64,000 bases of DNA, from contig OX327702.1 of the NCBI GenBank assembly GCA_946807835.1, forward strand, positions 11,036,001 to 11,100,000. Direction: 5' to 3'. Positions 35,931 to 48,853 of this stretch are shown here, in pieces. Each line of letters opens with the position of its first letter. Positions within the stretch are counted from its first letter, which is position 1. Below the pieces are notes generated by a model that was not told where the DNA came from, ran no database searches, and saw only the letters and a list, made by a program, of their open reading frames with translations. The stretch is from Ailanthus altissimus. Lineage: Eukaryota > Streptophyta > Magnoliopsida > Sapindales > Simaroubaceae. The position numbers and the translations under genes are program-made.

Positions 35931-37545
35931 TCAGTTTTCTATTTTTTGAAAAAACTGGTCGATTTTTAAAATAATCAATTGTGCATAAAAATATGAGAGA
36001 AAATTTAGAATATGCAATATAATTTTATTAAATAATCCTATAAAAGTACTATTAAAAAAAATTTTAAAAAACAAAACAAAACTCTCTTTTTTAAGAGAAG
36101 GAAACAAAATAACAAATCCTCTTTTTATATACATATATAACCATAATAAAGTAAGATAATGAATCTAAATGAAAAGATATTGAAAGATAATTAAAGATGG
36201 CAAAATGATCCATGGGTATAGATTTTATAGAGCGCCTCGAATAAGGCAAAAATGAGTTGAGCTATAGAAAAAATTATTCTTTGAATTATTGTTGGAGCAA
36301 GAATTGCTATCCCCCATTTTGTTTTATATGAATATATTAAAAGTATTTTTTTAGTATATATTTATATATTAAATAATTATAATTTTTTTTATTTTATAAT
36401 TTATATTTAATTAGAAAATGCTTATTAATATAATTTTATGTAAAAATGAAGTCTCTATTTCATGACTTTTAATAAAAGAAGATAAAATAATTAATAAAAA
36501 AATCAATAATGCTAAGTACTAGAACATAAATTATATTATTTTTTTATTATTTATTTTAAAATTTATTTACTATTATATTATTGAAGAATATTTTCATATT
36601 ATTCTATTTTAATTATAATATAAATTAATTTTATATTGTTAAAATTTATAAATATAAATTAATATTTAATATTAATAAATAAAAAAATAGGATGAAGATG
36701 AGAAAGTCATTCTCAGTATAGAATGGAAAATATTTTAAAGAATAAAATAGAGAATAAAACTTTAAAAAAAAAAAAGGTGAGATATAAGAAAGGCCTCTCA
36801 CTCTCACCTTATTCCTTTGTCATCCCTAAAGATAATGAGAGAAAAGTTGCAATGGAGAAATTAATAGTACTTATTTTTATTTTTTTTTAAATACATATAT
36901 TTTCTTAAAACATATATATGAAATACTTTTTTTAAATAAAAAAATGAGCATTCCCAAATACACTTTAAAAATTTTAAAAGTTTTAACTTACATACATAAC
37001 TGTTACCGTATGAATGTGATGGATATCCACACGTGTAATAAATTATATTCGCAACAATTATTGTAGGGTTAATGATTTTTTCTTTCTATAATTTGATCTA
37101 TTATCTAAACTTTTCCCTTTATTTTAAATTACCTAGTTTCATCTTTCTGTTAATTAGCTACTATTAAATTTGTTAATTTCCTGTACAATGATTGTTTTTT
37201 CATGCCAGAATTAAGATGCCAATTATTGTATTCACGTATTAATAAATGATTAGGTATTAATAAAAAAAAACACATAACACACTCAAATCGGAGCAAATCT
37301 TAATATTTATTTTCAAAAAATAAATATTTTTAAAATAACATAAGCCTCTGATAGAGCTTCGACAGCAGTTAACTATCGCCGACCACCGGTCTCCGACAAC
37401 TAAAATAATCAAAATTTATATCATTGAATTTCATTTTTTTAAATCTACACACTGAGTCATTTTTGACAAAAAAAAACTAATAGTATTCAAGTATAGTGGG
37501 AGAGCGATGACCACCATCCCACAATGGAGGACGACAACTACTATT
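35931..37545. other. AT-rich intergenic DNA
   Basis: Very AT-rich with homopolymers. No gene, RNA or bounded repeat was recognised. The last 150 bases (GC-richer, 'gcgatgaccaccatcc') resemble the flank on the far side of copia-3 and form the insertion site of that element. Confidence 0.4.
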
Positions 37546-39205
37546 TGTTAAGGTATATGGTTACGTTCTATCCTTTTTTGTATAAATACTTATTTGATAA
37601 TATTTATACTACGTATATTTTGTTAAATCGCTAATACTCTTTATTAAATGGTAATGATGCTTGTTACATTACGGATACTGTATGATCTAAAAGGGTTTAG
37701 ATTTGGTCTAAAAGAGTTTAAACCCGATGCTAAAGGTTAACAAAGCTGAAGGTTATAAATACTAACGATTAACACTGTTAAGAGTTAGCAAGTTATAAAA
37801 GTCAGTGAGATTTAAGAAGTTAAAACCTTGTTCATAATAGGACAAAGACCTGAGGGTAAACTAGTAATGACATAGTTGCAATAGGCACTAGAAAATGTCA
37901 TTATGCAAGTGAATTCTCAAACACTGTATTCATGATCTATTTTTAACAATACAAATCTATCGATGAATCTTTTTTATATAGATCAGTGTATGTTTATATC
38001 TGTAGAGTACAGATGATTGTTCTTAGCTAATCATGAACTTAGAGCTCGTATAGGCATACAAATAAATACTAAGCAGACTCATTAAGATCCCAATAGATAT
38101 CTTATGAAACCGTCAATGGTAAATACTCTTGAGTTGAGTGGTATATATGATACTTTTACCTGAGTGTCACGGTAGACTTATGAGTGATCTACTATATTTT
38201 GGTTCCACATATATTAGAAACCTTTCATGGTTTGACGTTAGGTGTCGTTGGGTATGGTCCGATGCTTATGGAGTCCAGTGTGTGTAGATACAAGATCCGT
38301 CAGCTCACAAAGGTGGATTGCCATATCCAAGGGTTCGAGATTGTGTCTCGAAAAGTTTTACGACTATGAGTAATAAATCCGAAAAAAGAGTTTCCCACAA
38401 GGTTGGAGGATATAACAAAAGTGTTTATTTATATTGTTCATCGAGATACGAATTTAGAGACAAGATTGAATGAGCATATGGGGATTTAACGATGCTAATT
38501 TATATCCCCTCTCGTCTAAGGTGTAAGTGATAGAAGGAGTATACGTATGCTTTCTAACCTTAGCTTGTATGGTCTTACATAATAATTTGCAATATCTATA
38601 ACATGTGCATTGAACATCGATCATAGACTCATAGTATAGTTCTATTTGATAAATCGGGCATGGGCCTATAAGTCTCGCAATATAAAATGTACTCGTAGTG
38701 CACTAGGGCAAAGTACCAAAATAAATAGTTCAATTTAATAAATATTTATTTTTGGCGCAATATTTGTTCTTTTGCTTTTATTGGTTAGAATTAAAAGAAA
38801 ATATAAAAAAAATCATTTTCATTTTCTCCACTTCTTTCAAAAGGGCTAAGGTCAATAAAAACAAATTAAGCGCTTATTATTTATTAAGGAGAGAACAATA
38901 GCTTTTGATTTAAGGATTAAACCAAGTTGGATTAGGTTGCAGTCTAGTTGATCAAACTCACCCCGTTGATCACTAGAATTGCCAACAAATTGCATTTCGA
39001 ATGGAATCCCGGTATTTTAGTCCAAAGACTTACAAAGATGAATTTCTCAATTTGTATTTTAATTTGATTAAAAAGTATGAAATGTGTTCATGATATGTTT
39101 AAGACTTTCGCTACGTATATTGATATGTGTATGTATGTATTTGATGCGTATGTATATTTGCATAAACACGAAACCACATGTACACTAGTATAATCGGTAC
39201 TCACA
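37546..39205 (+). repeat. copia-3 5' LTR (1,660 bp)
   Basis: It begins TGTTAAGG and ends ACTCACA just before the primer-binding site. It is collinear over most of its length with the 3' LTR (48854-53706, excluding the insertion) and with the copia-1 LTR. The outer pentamer ctatt does not match the atacc beyond the 3' LTR; allowing three extra bases gives ccatt, four of five. The target duplication is therefore uncertain. Confidence 0.85.
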
Positions 39206-39207
39206 AT

Positions 39208-39219
39208 TAGTATCAGAGC
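39208..39219 (+). other. copia-3 primer-binding site (initiator Met tRNA type)
   Basis: TAGTATCAGAGC, one base different from the standard TGGTATCAGAGC complement of the plant initiator methionine tRNA 3' end. It lies three bases after the LTR. Confidence 0.8.
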
Positions 39220-39269
39220 AACTTTTTATATTGATTTTGTATTTTTTAGTGTTAGGTATGTTTTTGGTG

Positions 39270-39342
39270 ATGTCCCAGTGTTTATTTGGTGCATTTCAAT
39301 AGTTGAAATAGGTATACCACCAACGAGATTAACACTGGGACA
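39270..39342 (+). other. Strong stem-loop in the copia-3 leader
   Basis: Perfect 12-base arms 'tgtcccagtgtt' (39270-39281) and 'aacactgggaca' (39331-39342) enclose a second perfect hairpin 'atttcaa-tag-ttgaaat' at about 39293-39309. It lies about 65 bases after the LTR, where packaging or dimerisation signals occur in LTR elements. The function is inferred. Confidence 0.6.
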
Positions 39343-40041
39343 TTGCGGCTATGAATCTGGCTCTGCAGTGCTAGAATTTTCCAAACTTCAGCGTCACAAT
39401 GCTAAAGCTTGAGCGCCATGACACTGTATTTCCAGGCCCCAGCACCGCAGCATTGGTAAGTTAGTGCCACGATGCTAGGGGTTCGAACTCCTAGCACCGC
39501 ATCGCCCATAGGTTAGCACCGTGGCGCTGAAGCAGAGCATCCAGTGTGAGGAACTTGATCGGTGTGATTCGGTTTATACCGATTAACCATGAGATAAGGC
39601 AAATATATGCGAAGATGTTGCCCTAGATTGCTACAGAGTGCGGGTAATATCTATAACATATTTTTCAATTGCCAAGTTTATATGAAATATACATACCCTA
39701 GAACCCTACAGTGTGCAAATAAGGTTTAGAATCAGGGTTAAGAGTTATATGATATGTAATTAACAAGAGTTTTCTACCTTTTTAGTTTACAAAGGCCTAG
39801 ATTACTACAGTATATAACCTGAGTAAAATACCAATGAGATTCACTTCCCACTGTATAATTTAAAAAAGTTTAAACTGTCGTTATCTCGTTTAAGAGATTA
39901 AATTGATTATGTAAAGTAGTGGGATAGCATTTTATATTAAAATTTGTATAATTATTTTATCCATAATTTAAAATATTTTATTAGCGATTTAATAATTTTA
40001 TATCCGCTGACATCTTCTATTTTGTGTTATTTTGTGAAGTT

Positions 40042-41244
40042 ATGATGGCATCCACCAACCCATTGGTGCTCATACTTAATGCACACCAACTTAAGGGTGC
40101 AGAAAACTATTCAGACTGACTCATGAATCTACAAATCATTCTAGATTTAGAAAAACTAAGATACATTATTGATCAAAAATTGCCTAGAGATATTTTTGAT
40201 ACAGCCACCTCAGGAAAGGGTGACTTATCAAAAATAGTTAGATGATGATTTAAAGATTAAATCATACATCCTTTCCTTGTTCCATCTGAAGGAGCTCTTT
40301 GGTGACCAACCCCAAGTTGAGATTTATAGGGTCACCAAAGCACTTTTTTAGGTTTGGCTCTAGGAAGGCAGTCTAGTGAGTCCCTAAGTGCTTAAAATGA
40401 TTAAATTCATCGAGAGACTAGAGATAATAGACATTTTTCTGAACAATAACCTAGGGAATAACTTGATTTTCCAGTCGCTGCGAAGGTCATATGATCAGTT
40501 TATCATGAACTTTAATATGCAGATATTGATCCTTACTTGTACTAATCTTCACAATATGCTAAAGATGACATATGAGGACATAAGTAAAAGGGGCTCGGCC
40601 CTCTTTGTTTAGGTGCTTCTTTTTCTACTCCGAGGGTTTTTGTGAAGTCTACGAGGAAGAAGAATATGAAAGAAAAGCAAACACCCCAAATGGGTCCTCA
40701 AAGACGACAAATATCCAAGCCTCAAGAGAATAAGGAAAAGGCAAAAGAAATGCGCGAGGATGGGCATTAGGAACTTAACTACCCTAAATACTTACCTTAT
40801 TGAAGAAAACTCCCCCATGTTTTTTCTTTTCAATCATTGACATTTCTATTGCATCTGATGCTAATTCAGGCTGGTATTAGATATCACAATCACCTTCTTA
40901 CATCTTCAATGTTTTACAAGTTTTGAGGGAAGTTAGATCACTATAGCTGGGAGAAGTATTGCTTCAAGTCGGAAACAGAGATTTCCTATAAGTCAAGGCA
41001 GTTAGACTTTTTGATTTATTTCTTCTAAGTAATTGAACTATTGTATTGAATAATTGTTATTTTATACCTTACATCATTAGACAAATTATTTTCCTTCCTA
41101 TACTTGACAATGAAAGGTACCATATGTATATTCATAACTATTTTCTATATTTATGTGATACAAATGATGTAATATTAGCTGAATGTTAGTTAATGAACGG
41201 TCATTATATATTAAATGCAATAAGAAATGAAATAAATATGTCAA
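40042..41244 (+). pseudogene. copia-3 gag to gag-pre-integrase remnant
   Basis: The frame opens with a Met-Met start at 40042 and reads NAHQLKGAENYSD, matching the copia-1 Gag start. An in-frame TGA stands where copia-1 has the SDW tryptophan. A UBN2-type Gag piece is at 40388-40612. The zinc-knuckle region (about 40740-40800) and protease (about 40850-40930) are hardly recognisable. Gag-pre-integrase is followed to about 41244 (HYILNAIRNEI) and is then cut by Athila DNA. The protein resumes at about 46262. Confidence 0.75.
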
Positions 41245-41888
41245 AGTATCTCTTAATTGATTCAATCTATCTATGCTTAATGTTTTCATTATACTTGATC
41301 ACTATTTTGATTGATTAGGAACCATGAATACTTTGACAAAAGGATGCATGTGTTTAGCCTAAGGTAGATTGATACGTGATCATAGAGTAATATCTATGAG
41401 TTCCATCTAGGATAGACATATACCTAGATGGCACGTATGATTTTATTCTTAATGAGTTGCACTTTATTTGGATTACCATAGACATATAGGTAATTGTTAG
41501 GGTGTGATATTATCATTCGACTGTCGACAGAAGTTTATGATGAAATCAGTGTCTAGCCAATCAATTGATAATAAAGGAATAACTAAAGGGTTAATGGAGT
41601 CCATGAACTACTAGAGGATATGTTGATACCCTGGATTACTTATTAAATTAGTGAATTCTATCTCTGAGTACTTGCAATATTTTAATTAGGTTTAAGTTAA
41701 TAGCAGTAATTTAGTTAGTTGAATTCCATTTCAGAAGCTAGTCTGGATAAAGGTAAAATAGAGTAATTTTAGTAATCGATTAAAGAAATAGAACAATAGT
41801 CTCTGTGGGATCGATAATCTGAACTTAATCCTATATTACTTGATACGAAAAGCGTGCACTTGCGCTTAGGTTATTAAATCAGACATCA
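41245..41888 (+). repeat. Athila-type 5' LTR, left end missing (LTR i)
   Basis: It is collinear with the right half of the solo LTR at 53811-55124 and with the complement of LTR ii. It ends AGACATCA immediately before an Athila-type primer-binding site. Its left end is lost and joins copia-3 gag-pre-integrase directly at about 41245. Confidence 0.75.
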
Positions 41889-41890
41889 AA

Positions 41891-41911
41891 TTTTTGGCGT
41901 CGTTGCCGATG
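41891..41911 (+). other. Athila-type primer-binding site
   Basis: 'ttttggcgtcgttgccgat' differs by a few C-to-T type changes from the TGGCGCCGTTGCCGGGGA signal typical of plant Athila elements. Confidence 0.75.
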
Positions 41912-42023
41912 ACTAATTTTATCTATTCTTTAGATCAATACTAATATCAAACTACTTACTTTTAATTCGAATTTTTATTTTTGTTTTATCTTCTTTTTAC
42001 TTTGATCTTCTTTTTATTTTCCC

Positions 42024-42482
42024 TTGACAGTTCATACCATAAAGGGAAACAACGATCATATCAATAATCCTGTGTTTGAACCCATGATACCACAGAAAAC
42101 TTTAAAAGAATATGTTATCCCAACTACAAGTGATGTTCAATCTAGTATTCAGCGACCAACCATCAACGCTAATAACTTTGAGATCAAACTGAATATTATT
42201 CAGATACTAAAAAAAACTGTACAATTCAGTGGAGCTCCCAATGACGATCCTAACATGCATATCATAAATTTCTTAGAAATTTGTGATACCTTCAAATACA
42301 ACGGAGTCTCCAATGATGCCATCAGAATGAGATTATTTCCTTTCTCCTTAAGGGACAGAACTAAGAGTTAGTTGATGTCAGTACTACTAAGATCCATATC
42401 GACGTGAAAAAATTTAGCACAGAAGTTTTTATCCAAGTTCTTCCTACCAATAAAGACAGTAAAGATGAGGAATTATCAAATT
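42024..42482 (+). pseudogene. Athila gag N-terminal remnant
   Basis: Residues from the Met at 42024 include LKEYVIP, NNFEIK, VQFSGAPNDDPN, NFLEICDTFKYNGVS and RLFPFSLRDR, a clear match to plant Athila Gag proteins. These normally continue for several hundred residues as capsid and nucleocapsid. A stop after LRDRTKS (42371) is followed by a continuation with NLAQKFLSKFF and MRNYQ to about 42482, where the sequence breaks into an inverted copia/LTR junction. The rest of gag and all of pol are absent. Confidence 0.85.
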
Positions 42483-42576
42483 AAGTATCCGATCATCTTT
42501 AACCAGACAAGATAGGTGACAGGGGCGTAAAAGTACTAGTATGATTTATATGTTCTTATAAGTTGCGCCAAAAACT
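42483..42576. other. Inverted copia-Athila junction
   Basis: About 42481-42545 is the reverse complement of about 46230-46300. It holds a piece of copia-3 gag-pre-integrase in minus orientation joined to the first 25-30 bases of an Athila LTR. A short spacer and the reverse of an Athila primer-binding site (tgcgccaaaaac, 42564-42575) follow, leading into LTR ii. The block looks like a rearrangement scar. Confidence 0.65.
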
Positions 42577-45500
42577 TGATTAGGTGCTATAATAGCTAAG
42601 CGCAAGTGCACGTTATCGTATCAAGTAATATAGGATTTTAAGTCCAAATATTAATCCCATATGGACTATATAATCTAATTTTATAAATTAAGTACTAAAA
42701 TTGTACCTACTTAACTTTTATTCAAAAAACTAACATCTGAAATTTATTTAATTAATTTAATTCTCTCAATTAACAAAACAAAAATAAATAATAAAATTCA
42801 CAAATAAAGATAATCTAAAATTTTGACTCATCCCCTAGTATTTCATTGGACTCATTAACCACTCAGTTAATCCTTTAATGCCAATCAAGGCTTAGACACT
42901 AATCTTATCACAAGTCTCTGTCGATGGTCAAGTGACTATATTACACATTTCAACAATCAACTATATGTCTATGATAATCAAATTAGAATGTAATTCATTA
43001 AGATCAAGTCTAAATTATATCATACATGCCACTTAGGTACATGTCTATCCTATATAAAACTCATAATTGTTACTCTATGATCATACATCAAACTACCTTA
43101 GGCTAAACACATGAATCCCTTTGTCAAGTTCATCATGGTTCCTCGATCATTCAAAATATTAATCAGGTATAATAAAAACATTAAACACAAGATAAAATGA
43201 ATCAATCTATTGTATTAAGATCATAAACTAAAAATTGATACAATTCAAATCTATACTAGGTTCACATAGTCTAACCCTAAGTGAACAAATTAACCCATCA
43301 CATAAAATATTGTTCATTAATTACTATTCATTAATACTATTCATCACCACGAGCGCCGCGACGCTCAGCTATTGACCTGGGCACCAAGGCGCTCAGTCGT
43401 TGGTACCCCTTTCGTATTTTGAGCGTAACTTCTTCGTTTAACATCCGATTCGCCTTTCGTTTGTTCCTATTCGTCACATTTTTCATTGTACATCTATATA
43501 TGATCAAAAAAAATACAATTAATGTAACACCCCCCTCACTCGCCTCTCATCGAGATACGAGATCAGGGGGTGCTACGATAGCATCGAACAGAAACAATGA
43601 TAATGATTATTCAAACTTAAAATTATTATTTTTTTTTTGGTTTTGTTTTATAAACATTTACGGGAAAAAATTGACAAAGTCTCCCCTAAAAATTTGATTT
43701 TTTACACTACCGGTAACAAAAAAAACACTCCCAAAATTTCCATATCCATTCTTAACCAACTTCTATATTTGTCTTTCAGCAAATATTCACAACTCATATT
43801 ACAATATAAATATATCAAACCTTTACAAAACTATTTCACATCCAGTATATTATCAAAATATATATCATATATCATGGTTTTAAAAGAGACGGTTCTGAAT
43901 AAATACATATATATATATATGCACATACACTTAATGTCTATAATATAATACACAACAGTCTATAGACAAGTAAAATATCTACCAAAATAATTATATATAG
44001 AGAGAGGATGTGAGCGACTCTGAGTAGCTGCAGAAAGATTTACTCTTCAATCTTTAGTGATGGCAACTCTACTACCTGCGCATGGTAAATCCAACGCGCT
44101 AAGCACAACAGCTTAGTGGGTGTACACAAAAGATGAAACAATATAATAAAATTTTATTACCTTTTTGCAATAAACTATATATATAAACAATGAAATTTTG
44201 AGTAATACCAATTTTTCTCCATATATCATAATAAATCAAAATTTATCAATTAATCAATTCATTAAACCAAAACATTATTTCGATTTCTCATTTCAATTAA
44301 TCAAATATATATATATATATACACAAATATCATATTTATACTTAATTCAAGTAGCCCAAAATAAATACTGACACGATACCATAGATTGGCTAATGGGCTA
44401 ACAAATATCAAGTAATGATCCAGCATACAAATATCATATTTATACTTAATCCAAGTAGGCACCCAAAATAAACGCTGACACGATACCATGGATTGGCTAA
44501 TGGGCTAACAAATATCAAATAATGATCCGACATCGGTCACTCGGTGACTACCCACCGGATCCAGAAAAGATTAGAATAGATAACAGATCGGATACACAGA
44601 GTAGTATCATCGAACAAGCAAACGGCGCAGTACTACTATAATACCCTATTGACATGCCAACTACCAATCCTCCCCTACTAATATTCAGGTTTACTTAGGG
44701 CGTCACAATAGTATTATTATAATACATTATTTTTCTTTTAAAAAAAATATTTTAATACAAATTTATTATTATTAAACCAAATTATTATACAAATTCACAT
44801 TTATTCAATTTTTCTGATTATTCATATTTAGACACAAATATTTTTTTATTATTACAAATAGGCCCAAAATCTTTTACTATTCACCTGTATGCCTAAAATT
44901 TTTAAAATTTTTATACATAAGCCCAAATGTTCCAAAATTTTTCATATGGGTCCAGAATATTCAAAAATACCCAAATAAGTTTTAAATTTTTCAGATTTAA
45001 CAATTCAGGCCAAAATTTTTTAATTTTTCACTTATAGGCCCATTTGTTCCAAAATTTGCCATTAGACCCCAATTTCTTCAACAAGTCATATATAAGTTCT
45101 AATTTCATACTAATACACATAAAGACATAAAAATTTTAAATATTTACAATTTAGTCCAAAATTTTTCATATAAGTCCTATTTTCTCAAAATTCATATTTA
45201 TGCCTAATTTTTCTTTTCTTTTCAATTTTGACCACCAATTAATATCCAATACTCAAAACATATTTAATACATTTAGAAACAATATAATTATCAATTCAAT
45301 GCCATAGTTCAACATACTCATCCATCATATTAATAAAATATATCAATATACACTAAATTTCCTAAGATAAAAATTTAAGTTTCAAACTAATGTGTACACC
45401 AACCTTATAAGCTTAATTCCTCCATTTGATTCACATCTTCTCCTTCTCCTTCCCTTGGCTATCCTTGGCCAAGCTTTCACCTTCATTTGTCAAAATACAC

Positions 45501-46261
45501 AAATAATGAATAAATTTCTAATTTACCAAATTAAAAGCATAATTCACTAATTCTACATGGCTACTTAATCTATTAACCCTTGAAACCCCAAATTCATATT
45601 CAATAGAATTTTTAGCATCAACTCACCTTGAATAACACATTATACCTTAAAATTGATCCTTGAAACTTGATGAAGAAGGCTTTAATTAAGGATTTGGAGA
45701 CTTAATTTACTAATGGAAGTATTGAGAATTGTTAAATTTAAAGAGGGATAAAAGAAAAATGGAGAGAAAATGCAAAAGGGAGGGGACGGCCAAATGTTTG
45801 GTTTTCTCTAAATTTTTCAATACTATTCCCCCTTTTATAGCCTTTATTTTTCTTTTCAAAAATACCCCCAACTAAACTCAAAATTACAAAAATGTCATTG
45901 GTTAGAAATTGTGGCATTTGATTGGTCCAAAAATTCCAAATACTATTCATAACTAAACTAAATAAAAAATCTAGTTAAAATCTAACTAATTCTAGTAAAT
46001 TCCATTTAACAATGTTGGCAAAATTCTATTGGTCCAAATGTTGGAAAAGTTGTAATAGCATGGGTTTTAATTCCATGCAAACACTTATACCATACTATAC
46101 TTATTCAACCAATCAAATTCTTCCATTTCTTTTAACTAATAAATTCAATCAAATTAAATAAAAATTTTGGGGTATTACAATTAAATAGCCAAATATTTGT
46201 GATTTGAAGTAAAAAATGAAAGTTTGGTACAAATCATACTAGTACTTTTACGCCCCTATCA
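42577..46261 (-). repeat. Athila-type LTR ii, inverted, split by a solo LTR
   Basis: On the minus strand it begins TGATAGGGGCG at 46261 and ends CACCTAATCA at 42577. It is collinear with the solo LTR at 53811-55124, except that it lacks about 300 bp corresponding to 54100-54420 there. The segment 43523-46179 inside it is an inserted solo LTR. To the right, 'cctat' and then copia-3 sequence resume. Confidence 0.75.
43523..46179 (+). repeat. Solo LTR, family S2 (2,657 bp), nested in the Athila LTR
   Basis: It begins TGTAACACCCCCC, ends GGGGTATTACA, and is flanked by perfect 5-bp duplications attaa (43518-43522 and 46180-46184). It carries no gag or pol. The TGTAACACCCC start resembles gypsy chromovirus LTRs. 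A direct duplication of about 110 bp ('aaatatcatatttatacttaat') lies inside at about 44325-44525. The orientation is taken from the TGTAACACC end. Confidence 0.88.
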
Positions 46262-48853
46262 CCTATCCCGTCTGGTTAAAGATGGTCGGATACTTGATCT
46301 GACCATAAACCCTTATCCAAATTGTGAATCTTGCATTTAAGAAAAAATTATCAAATCTTCATTTTCGCATGTTGGACACCGTACCTCTAATTTATTGGAA
46401 CTAGTCCATAGTAATGTATGCGGTCCAATAAATCACCATGCAATAGGTGATTTTCGATACTTCGTACTCTTCATCAATGATTTGTCACAACATGGATACG
46501 TGTTTCTTATAAGACATAAGTTTGAAACCTTTGAAAAGTTCAAAACATTTCGACTTGGAGTAGAGAAACAAACCGACATACACATCAAGTGCCTTCGATC
46601 AGATTGAAATGGTGAGTAAATGAGCAATGAATTCATGAATTATTTAAAGGAGAATGGGATTTTCGCTCAACATAGTCCTTGAGGTATTCTGCAACACAAT
46701 GGTGTCTCGGAGAATAGGAATCGAACTTTATTGGATATGATTCGATCGATGATAAGCTTTATTGATCTCCTAGAATACCTATGGGTTATGTTTTGAAAAT
46801 TGCTACTCACATATTGAATAGATTTTCATCCAAAACTGTTCCAACCACTCTACATGAGATGAGCATATAGAGGAAACTAAGTCTTAAGTACTTTAAGATT
46901 TAGAGTTATCCTGCATACGTAAGAATTGTGTAACAAAATAAACTTATACATAGTGGGTACAAGTATCAGTTCATTAGGTATCCCAAGAATTCTATAAGAT
47001 AGCAATTCTACGATCCAGAAGAGCAAAACGTGTTCGCTTCTTATTATGACACTTTCTTAGAGAAAGTGTTTCTCATAGATAATGGTACTTCTAAAAAGGT
47101 TGAATTTGATAAAGTCAATCAAAACCAAAATGAATTAACGATGGAACATCAGGCTCAATCGAGTGAAACACCTTTAACATACCCTCCACGTAGATCAGAA
47201 AAAAATGTTAAAACCACTTACTAGGTATGGTCAGATGCTTGAAAGCGCCTTTAGAGTTTTCTTGCTTGAAAAAAATGATCTTTTAACCTATATAGAGGTA
47301 ATGTTGGACATCGATTTGGGAAAATAACAAGATGTCATGAAATCTAAAATTAACTCAATACATCATAATCAAGTCTAGGACTTGGTTGAGCATTTTGAAT
47401 GAATGGTTCCTATCAATTTTAAATGGATTTACAAAAGAAAACGTGGGCAAGATGAAGAAGTTGAGACCTTCAAAGGCCGATTGGTTGCTAAAGGTTATGC
47501 TCAGCGATCTGGGATCGATTATGAGAAAACCTTTGCACCAGTAGTGATTTTAAAGTCAATTAGAATTTTCTTAACTATTGCTATATATTATGACTTTAAA
47601 ATCTAGCAGATGCATGTAAAGATGACGTTTTTAAATGAATATCTCAAGGAATAGATATACATGGAACAACTTAAAGGTTTTGCATCCAGCCAAATAACTG
47701 ATCTAGTGTAAAAACTGAAGAATTCTATTTATAGACTTAAGCAAGCCTCCCGAAGTTGGAATCTTTGTTTTGATAAGGTTATCAGAGAGTCTGATTTTAT
47801 CAAAAATGAAGAGGAAGCTTGTGTATACAAAAAGGTCAGTGAGAGCATAATAGTCTTCTTAGTTCTCTATGTTGATGATATACTTATCCTTGGGAATAGT
47901 AATCAGTGAAGAGCTGTCTGAGTAAGAACTTCTCTATAAAAGATTTGGGAAAAGTTCCTATATAGTGAGTATAAAGATTTATAGAGATAGAGCTAGGAAA
48001 CTTATATGACTCTCCTAATCATTATACATTGATAGTGTCTTGGAAAGGAACAGCTTCACTAACTGTAAAATAGTTAATGTACCTTTCAAACATGATGTTC
48101 ATCTTTCAAGGAGAATGTCTCCTCAGATGAAAGTGAAAGAGTTGAAATGTCTAATATACCATATACATCGGCTGTTGGAAGCTTAATGTATGTTATAATG
48201 TGCACGAGACATAATATCAATATATCTGTAAGTGTTACTAGCTAGTATTAGTCTAATCCAATTACAATTATTGGATAGTAGTCAAACATGTCCTAAAATA
48301 CCTTAAGGATACAAATGACAAGTTTTTTTATTTATGGAGATAGTGACTTACAAGTTAGAGGATACACAGACTCAGACTTCTAGTCTGATTTGAATGATAG
48401 AAAGTCTACATTCGAGTATGTTTTTATCCTCAACAGTGCGGCAGTAAGTTGGAAGAGCACCAAGTAGTGGTCCACAATTAATTCCACAATAGAAGCGAAA
48501 TACATCGCCACCTCAGAGGCAGCGAAGGAAGCAGTGTGGATAAGGAAATTTATCGCTAAACTCAAAAAGTCCCAAGTTCAATAGATCCTATCCTATTATC
48601 TTGCGACAATATTTAAGCCTTAGCATAAGCAAAAAAGCCAATAATACACTAAAGATCTAAACATATAGAGATAAAATACCATATAATTATAAAGATCTTG
48701 GATATGGGAGATGTAATAATTTATACAGTAGATTCTATAAATAATGTAACGGACTCACTGACTAATGCCTTAACTCCAAAAGCTGTTTGAGAAACACGTG
48801 GAGTCTATGGGTATTAGAAATCAATATGAATTGTACTAGAGTAAGTGGGAGTT
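46262..48853 (+). pseudogene. copia-3 integrase, reverse transcriptase and RNase H remnant
   Basis: The copia frame resumes with RLVKDGRILDL (46269). The integrase core at 46395-46607 has the first catalytic Asp read as Asn (VHSN) and the FIDD-type Asp changed (FIND), with LRSD kept. An 'IKCLRSD' stop context follows. RT begins around 47403 (NFKWIYKRKRG), and LYVDD is intact at about 47868-47885. RNase H at about 48420-48560 has STIEAKYIATSEAAKEAVW. The C-terminus near 48740-48790 (DSLTNALT) precedes a purine tract, gtaagtgggagt (48841-48852). There are many stops and frameshifts. About 100 bases of gag-pre-integrase between 41244 and 46262 are missing. Confidence 0.88.

Noticed and set aside
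42519..46257. Inverted 'ggggcgtaaaagtactagta' ends looked like terminal inverted repeats of a DNA transposon.
   Set aside because: The sequence between them is an Athila LTR with its primer-binding site, and the same 'end' starts the solo LTR at 53811. The inverted pair also extends into copia sequence. It is an inverted retroelement junction.
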